This document shows positions 58,854 to 64,000 of a DNA stretch of 64,000 nucleotides, one piece after another. A program made the translations under genes and the position numbers. Source of the DNA: Gossypium raimondii (Eukaryota > Streptophyta > Magnoliopsida > Malvales > Malvaceae). The notes beneath the pieces are model-generated. The model saw nothing but the letters and a program-made list of their open reading frames with translations. It was not told the origin of the DNA and searched no databases. Where the stretch lies: the NCBI RefSeq assembly GCF_025698545.1, contig NC_068570.1, positions 51,293,924 to 51,357,923 on the forward strand, given 5' to 3'. The number at the start of each line of letters is the position of its first letter. Within the stretch, counting starts at the first letter, position 1.

Positions 58854-58952
58854 ATTCATGTATAATATAACTCCGTAAATATTTTTATCGGTATTTAGAA
58901 ATGGAGTCTCAAAACCATATTTTTCGACATCACTGACTTTCAGGTCATTACA

Positions 58953-60070
58953 TTTGCTTTGTTTTTTGTGAGTTAAATTGTCATTTCGATAGAAATTTTG
59001 ATTGAGGTCATAACTTTCAATCAAAATTTTTTTCTTTACATGATTTTAGGTTTTTGTTCTAGCTATTAGGATTATAGAATGATTGACAATTTGGTGAATT
59101 AACTTGCAGCATTCTTTTAATAGTTGACTTAATTAGTTGGTTAATGGGTTCATATTTTATAGTAATGACAACATATAAAACTTTCTTTTAGGTAATCTTA
59201 CATTCTATTAACCAAACATATGAATCTTACATTCCAATCAAATGAAACAAACAAGTTAATCTCACATTCCACCCGTAATTACATTCTCCTAAATCTTATT
59301 ACGAAACAAAATCTAAGATTCGACAAACCAAACATCCCTTCAAAGTAGTCCGCATGTAACAAAGCCCCTTTTGCAAGCTTATGGGCAGCCTTGGTAGCGT
59401 CTCTAATATTAATCTAAGCTTTGAAAGCCTAAACAGTCCTGATTACAAGAAATTGAGTTTTAAGTATTTAGTTGAAATTGATTTTAGGTCTGATCGTTGG
59501 ACAAACCATATTCCTTACTTTTTATCTCAAAAAGGAAAACAAGAAGCAGCCTAAAAAGTGTTGATTATGGTTGTTTAAATTGGATTGGATCAATCGATAT
59601 ACTAGTTCAAATAAAATGATTGAATTGGTTGAATTGTGAACCGTTTTGAACCGCGATTGAATTGGCATTGAACTGAAAACCAATTGAACCGATTTCTTTT
59701 TATTTTTTGGGCCAAAATTCTTAGCCCAAATTGAGAAAAAAAGCTCAACCCTAAACCCAATAACCAACCAACTCAAACCTAGTTCATAAAAGTTTTTTTT
59801 AAATATTTTTTCTTATTTTTTTCCAAATTTTTATTTCTAGATTTCCCTATTTTTCAAAAATTTTTTAATTCTTGATCAATCAGACTGATTGGACTGGTCA
59901 ATAAAAAATCGATGATATGATCCATCCGATTATCAGTATAATTTTAAAAATACGTCTTACATGAATATTCAAAAGAAGAAATATCTCAAATAAACAAAAA
60001 GGTAAGGGGGCTTTTAGAAATTTAACCCAAAAAAGAACTTAAAGATCAAAAATAAAATTGCGTACGAGAA
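58953..60070. other. Intergenic, upstream of the BAP31-like gene
   Basis: AT-rich. 59570-59960 has runs of GGTTGAATTG/AACCGATT-type words as in degenerate hAT-like repeats, but no ends can be set. No coding signal. Confidence 0.4.
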
Positions 60071-60218
60071 TCGCGCTCCTTCATCTTCTTCATTAATGGA
60101 AAACTAATCTGTTTTTGTGCTTTTCGGTGTTGGGTTCGTTGTTACTGAAAGAGTTTGCATTACTCCTTTAAATTTTGATCTTCTTTTTGGGGTTCCAGAA
60201 AAGGAATAACGTTTAAAG

Positions 60219-61409
60219 ATGCTACAGTTGTTGTTCACGGTGATATTCGCAGAGATGGCGGTGATCATCGTACTATGCTTCAAGACACCGTTAAGGAAGC
60301 TGGTGTTAATGGTTCTGGATCGGGCCAAGAGGGGACGAGGTCCGGTCATAGTGAAGACGGTGGGCGGAACAGTATCCGTTGTGATGTTGTCGTACATATT
60401 CAGCATGATGATGCTCAAGAAACGCTGGATCGTTGATGGAAACGCTTCTCTAACGGACGAGATTCTCATGGCCAAAAACCTCCTCGAAACTACTCTCATG
60501 GGTAATTAATTAATTAATTCTTCCTCCATAGTTCTTCTAAAATCTAATCCTAATTTTTTTCACTTTTATCCGGGATCTTGATTCCTTCTACCATACGGTA
60601 TGCAATTATTATGATTGTTTATATCTTATTTTCTTTTCTAGAATGCTTATTGTTTGACCTAATTGTCAAAATAAATTGGTTTGACTCAATTGCTTCTTTA
60701 TGCAATTAGGGTGGCGAAGGCAGGACTTGATTCAGGTTCCAAATTCTAATAATATCAATACCCTTTTACTTTTTATTCAATTCCCTGAAATGTATACATT
60801 ATTTATCTTAAAAAATGGAGGGAAAACAGGACAATGGTACCTGTTTTTTAGCCTTATATATAACATATAGCACTTGGACCCTTCATTTTTCTTAAACACT
60901 ATGTTGAACACATAGATCTGAGGATATGATCTGTAAAGGTGTGGAAAATCTTAGACAAATCTAACCATGCCCGTGTCGTATACTTACTCATGACGCTCAC
61001 ACCTGAATCATGTATTCTATAATTCTCATCTTGCAGTGTAAACTTTCGTTTGTTTTCTTGGTATTATGGTTTTTTACATCTCATATTAATTTCCAAAAGT
61101 TGTTGTATGCTTCATTATTCAGCTAGAAGTTCACTGGGGATGTCTCTCACTTCCTTTTTGGTCTGATAAGAAACTTTGTGTTTTTAATGGTGGGTAACTT
61201 TTTTTACAGGGGGGTTGCTATTCCTATCTCTAATTATAGACAAATTACACCATTATATTAAAGAACTCCGTATAAGAAGGAAGACCATGGAGACTGCCAA
61301 GAAACAAGGTCAGGGATTTGAAGATGCAGGTGGGTCAGACAAAGTTACGGCCTTGGAGGAAGAAATAGCCACTCTGAGGGCAAGGATTAAGCAGCTTGAA
61401 TCTGACTAG
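60219..61409 (+). CDS. BAP31-like endoplasmic reticulum protein, C-terminally short
   Basis: Two exons, 60219-60501 and 61210-61409, joined at GG|GTAATT and TTTTTACAG|GG in phase 1; 160 residues in all. The family is B-cell-receptor-associated protein 31-like, multi-pass ER membrane proteins thought to act in sorting or export of other membrane proteins. Exon 1 gives a hydrophobic N-terminus (MLQLLFTVIFAEMAVIIVLC), then a basic loop TPLRKLVLMVLDRAKRGRGP and a second membrane segment (TVSVVMLSYIFSMMML). Exon 2 has the third segment (GLLFLSLIIDKLHHYI), the family block RKTMETAKKQ, and the start of a coiled coil (VTALEEEIATLRARIKQLES). Translation stops at TAG (61407). Plant members I know run roughly 50-60 residues further and end in a Lys-rich ER-retrieval tail, which is absent here. 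It could be a truncated but expressed form or an early pseudogene. Confidence 0.82.
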
Positions 61410-62135
61410 AGCTTGTCACATTCAGGTGGTAAGAAGAACGAATACCTAAGGAATTTGAGCACCTCTTGCGAATGTGTTTTTGCTGCTTCATTAGCGTTTT
61501 TCCAATAAAGTTCTTCAGGAGTTCTGTAATGGATTTGACGTTTGCAGTTTAGTTCTTGAATTTTGTCAAACGGAGAAAGATCCAAAGAAAAAAAAAATAC
61601 ACACACATACATATATATATTTGAGAAATTAGCCTCTCTTTGTCATTTCAGCTTCATGTTTTTATTATTGAGAATCTATCTGTTCAATGAATCAATGGAT
61701 GAGTTTTGATCTTTGATATATTTTAGAACATTGTAATAGTTTGAATGCTAGAATAAGAACTTTATATTACCCAAGAGTATGGATTTTTGAACCAACAAAA
61801 TGCTTGGTAATTTGAGTTATAAGTATGCCCAAGAAAACCATCAAACTATTCTCATTAACGTGCATCTATATCTATATATTAAGCATGTGGTTGAGTTGTT
61901 TTCTTGAGTTATTATACCTAGTAATTGTATTATGTAGAGGGTATTTTTGCCTTTTATATAGAAAAATATATGATACGATTTGAACATATATTTTTATAAT
62001 TTTTAATATTTATACATCACTGTGTCATAATTTAACATTTATAATTTGATTATTAAAACCCAAGAGTTATCCAAATACATCTTAGAAATAGTTTAGCATT
62101 ACGTCCCATATCAAACATATACCCATATTAGGCAC
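61410..62135. other. 3' flanks of two convergent genes
   Basis: It holds the 3' UTRs of the BAP31-like gene (from the left) and the SLAH gene (from the right). 61411-61440 can still be read as SLSHSGGKKNE in the BAP31 frame, directly after the stop. Nothing else recognised. Confidence 0.5.
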
Positions 62136-63416
62136 TTATTTCGTTGTGGCTCCAGCATTTGGTTTCTTGTTTTTGCAAAAAGCCAGTATGGGATCATCAG
62201 TTCCACCCAACAGCCGGTCAATGTTAGCAGCAGTGAGCATCATTAAGCCAAGAAAGACCAGAACTGACACTACTGACAACAAAAGCATTAACAGAGTTGC
62301 AAGATGACATTTCACCTCTCGTGAGTATTCAACAGCTGCCATGGCAAGGAAGGTTAACGGGAAAGAGTATGCCCACCATGCCACATTGAATTTCCTCATG
62401 GATTTCTTGAATAGGAATGGCCTGCAAGCCTGTAAAAACCAACCATAGCAAAGATCGATGTCACTGTCTGGTTTGACTGCTATATATATATATATATATA
62501 TACTACAAACAGACATGTTTAACGTTGTTTGCTGTAAATTTACCAGAGACACGAAGAGGAAGAGAGAGAAGAAAAAGAGCATCTTCGATGTGGTATCGAA
62601 AGTTCCGGTAATGGAGTTCCAAGCTAAACTACCCATGCTGGGAGCAGCGAAGAACAAGAAGAACGTTGGTCGTAAAATCGTAGGGAGAGAATTTTGACCC
62701 GATAAGCGTTGATAGAGTGTAACAAAGAGTACCAAATAGTGAACCATACCAAGTGACCACATACAAACTGCACTCTCTTTCCAGCCCATCTGTGCTGCAG
62801 CTCGAGCGGCTACCAAGTTCCCAATCACCGATATCAGGCTAGTCGGGTTTGCCATTACCGATAGAAACCGTTTCTCCGTTGTGAACCATTGTCCGTATAT
62901 TTTAATATCAAGCATTGCCAAGGGAACAATAAAGGTCCAACAGAGAATCATATGAAGAAGGCTGGAATTCTGAAGGAGAATCGGTGCAGATTGAAGCAAG
63001 GCAAGCCATGAAATCCAAGGAGCATACAGATAGTTAACTCCGATATGGTGTGAGAACTCGGCCTTAACCAAATCGAACTGAAAGTAACATCGGAGAGCAT
63101 AAACCAAAGTCAGTGAAATCTGTGTTAAAGCAGCCAGACACCATAGCAGCAAACAAGCCGTAGATGGGAGCTTCCTGAAAACATGCAGAACATCTCGAGA
63201 AACACCATTTGGTTGAGTCAGAATCTTCCACAACAAAGCTTGACACCCAAGGGAAAGGCTTATCCTAAAATACCCAGCATGGATCTTCGTTAATATATTG
63301 GAACATGATGGAGAAAGCGCCTCACCGCTGTTGTTCTTCTCTGGGTGGTCAGTACTGCTAATAGAAGCTTCTACTATGAGCTGAGTTGGTGGTTTGCATT
63401 CTATTTCTTCCATCAT
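62136..63416 (-). CDS. SLAH1: S-type anion channel, SLAH1/SLAH4 clade
   Basis: Two exons: 63416-62544 and 62429-62136, with a 114-bp phase-0 intron (CTG|GTAAAT to TTTTTACAG|GCT). The product is 388 residues, close to the usual about 385 for this clade. SLAC1-type channels have ten membrane helices around a central anion pore. In Arabidopsis, SLAH1 acts in root vascular cells and modulates SLAH3 for chloride loading. The N-terminus before the first helix (HAGYFRISLSLGCQALLWK, residues 46-64) is short, unlike SLAC1 and SLAH2/3. YAPWISWLALLQSAPILLQ (131-149) and NPTSLISVIGNLVAARAA (190-207) are typical. FFAAPS (255-260) aligns with the pore-gating Phe region of SLAC1. Exon 2 begins ACRPFLFKKSMRKFNVAWWA and ends with two hydrophobic helices and ILAFCKNKKP. 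The intron contains no stop in frame, so unspliced RNA would encode 38 extra residues. The symbol is given at clade level only. Confidence 0.93.
   Translation of the reverse strand: MMEEIECKPPTQLIVEASISSTDHPEKNNSGEALSPSCSNILTKIHAGYFRISLSLGCQALLWKILTQPNGVSRDVLHVFRKLPSTACLLLWCLAALTQISLTLVYALRCYFQFDLVKAEFSHHIGVNYLYAPWISWLALLQSAPILLQNSSLLHMILCWTFIVPLAMLDIKIYGQWFTTEKRFLSVMANPTSLISVIGNLVAARAAAQMGWKESAVCMWSLGMVHYLVLFVTLYQRLSGQNSLPTILRPTFFLFFAAPSMGSLAWNSITGTFDTTSKMLFFFSLFLFVSLVNLQQTTLNMSVCSIYIYIYIAVKPDSDIDLCYGWFLQACRPFLFKKSMRKFNVAWWAYSFPLTFLAMAAVEYSREVKCHLATLLMLLLSVVSVLVFLGLMMLTAANIDRLLGGTDDPILAFCKNKKPNAGATTK
62481..62502. repeat. TA microsatellite in the SLAH intron
   Basis: About 11 TA units within the 114-bp intron. 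Length changes here would alter the reading frame of unspliced RNA only. Confidence 0.88.
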
Positions 63417-63494
63417 TAGGTTAAGAATTATAGATTAAAACTTTGGGTTTGTGTTTGTGTTTGGGTTTGGCCTTTACGATAAGGCTGCTTGCAT

Positions 63495-63506
63495 CTATAT
63501 ATATAG
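63495..63506 (-). promoter_or_regulatory. TATA box of the SLAH gene
   Basis: CTATATATATAG (self-complementary) lies about 79 bp upstream of the ATG at 63416. The leader between them is rich in CAAACCC/CAAACAC repeats (63437-63475, read on the minus strand). Confidence 0.6.
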
Positions 63507-64000
63507 ATGATCGAAACAATCAATAGAAAACTGCACCAACTGATTCTTTGAAAAGGGTTCGTGGGAGAAAGGTGTGGACTTATCACCAAGAATAGAGTAA
63601 TAGAACCTTCTTTTTGACGTGACAAAAACCTAATTACTCAAAAACAAAGAACTACTCAAGATGGAAACATATATTGCGTCTTCCGTGGCCAACATATATA
63701 TTTGGTATATTTCAGAAAGAAAAAAAAAACAAGAAAGGGTGATGAAGTGGGTGGGACTTTCATGCACCTAGCCAAGAACCTGGCTTTACTCAAGGCTCGA
63801 ATTATTATTTAATAATTAAATTTATTTAATGTTAAATGGAGAGTAATTCATGCCCTTGGATAAAAAGCAAGAAAAAAAAAAAGCTTGTGTAAGAAATAAT
63901 TTTTATAAAATTGAATTGCCTCCTGACCCGAACCGTGGTTAGGCTTAGTGGGAATGATGTCACATTTATCTTTTGAGGGGTTGATTAAAGAAGTTGATGA
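63507..64000. other. Upstream region of the SLAH gene
   Basis: Noncoding, AT-rich, with A-runs at about 63720 and 63872. It presumably holds promoter elements; none identified with confidence. Confidence 0.4.

Larger units (their letters stand above)
55040..58952 (-). mobile_element. Old gypsy LTR, host of a solo LTR; left end unresolved
   Basis: The right end AGGTCATTACA (58952) is the 5' end in the minus sense. The body includes the minisatellite at 55070-55198, the ACATGGGCTACCTAGATTAA conserved block near 55963-55982, and a noncoding stretch to 56400. It resumes at 58854 after the inserted LTR (56401-58853). No coding sequence. Confidence 0.6.

Noticed and set aside
60104-60499. 131-codon minus-strand frame
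   Set aside because: It is antisense to exon 1 of the BAP31-like gene and has no recognisable domain.
1-64000. tRNA, rRNA or other structural RNA genes, and any defence-type or biosynthetic gene cluster
   Set aside because: I looked on both strands for tRNA-like and rRNA-like sequence and for clusters of functionally linked genes, and saw none that I can support.

Overview
The window looks like a repeat-rich dicot nuclear chromosome, probably Malvaceae and most likely Gossypium (cotton). It is AT-rich and has plant protein families with spliced genes. It is dominated by Ty3/gypsy LTRs carrying CACACGG/CCGTGTG clusters of a kind I associate with cotton-type genomes; this species call is from memory, not a search. 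Only four low-copy protein genes are supported. Two are paralogues of the plant 'At4g22030-like' membrane protein family (27891-29072 minus; 50397-51623 plus). One is a shortened plant BAP31-like ER protein gene (60219-61409 plus, two exons). One is an S-type anion channel of the SLAH1/SLAH4 clade (62136-63416 minus, one 114-bp intron).

Layout. 1-27.5 kb is a nest of retroelements. It holds a truncated gypsy LTR (about 628-3199), then a copia-like remnant split by a solo LTR (3552-9433), which is itself split by a second solo LTR (5710-8513). Next comes an older gypsy LTR cut by one complete but dead chromovirus (10181-24393, target duplication ATAGG, gag-pol on the minus strand). The 3' LTR of that chromovirus was in turn invaded by a hAT transposon (10438 to about 14614). 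27.9-29.1 kb is the first gene. 29.4-49 kb holds a MITE with long inverted ends, solo LTRs at 30414-32615 (duplication ATGGG), 38008-40123 (CCTAA) and 41163-44016 (AAGGA/AAGGG), LTR fragments, and a minus-strand LINE interrupted by the last solo LTR and by a degenerate copia element (44293-48659). 50.4-51.6 kb is the second gene. 52.7-59 kb is a noncoding LTR-type element and an old gypsy LTR containing another solo LTR (56406-58853). The last 4 kb carries the BAP31-like and SLAH genes, close together and convergent.

The genes do not form a pathway. The paralogue pair is an inverted duplication now pushed about 21 kb apart by retroelements. The most interesting structure is in the noncoding repeats. 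Several gypsy LTR families that I could not otherwise align share small conserved blocks: a TTGGCATGCCAA palindrome, a TTGCATGTAAGT/TAGCTAGCCCATG block, and TCACACTATC. Several also carry clusters of short CpG-containing palindromes (TATCGATA, ACGGCCGT, GTCGCGAC), in four cases a few hundred bases from the 3' end. One solo LTR retains the 5-bp spacer normally found between LTR and primer-binding site, outside its terminal dinucleotide. All boundaries were read by eye; no alignment or database search was run.
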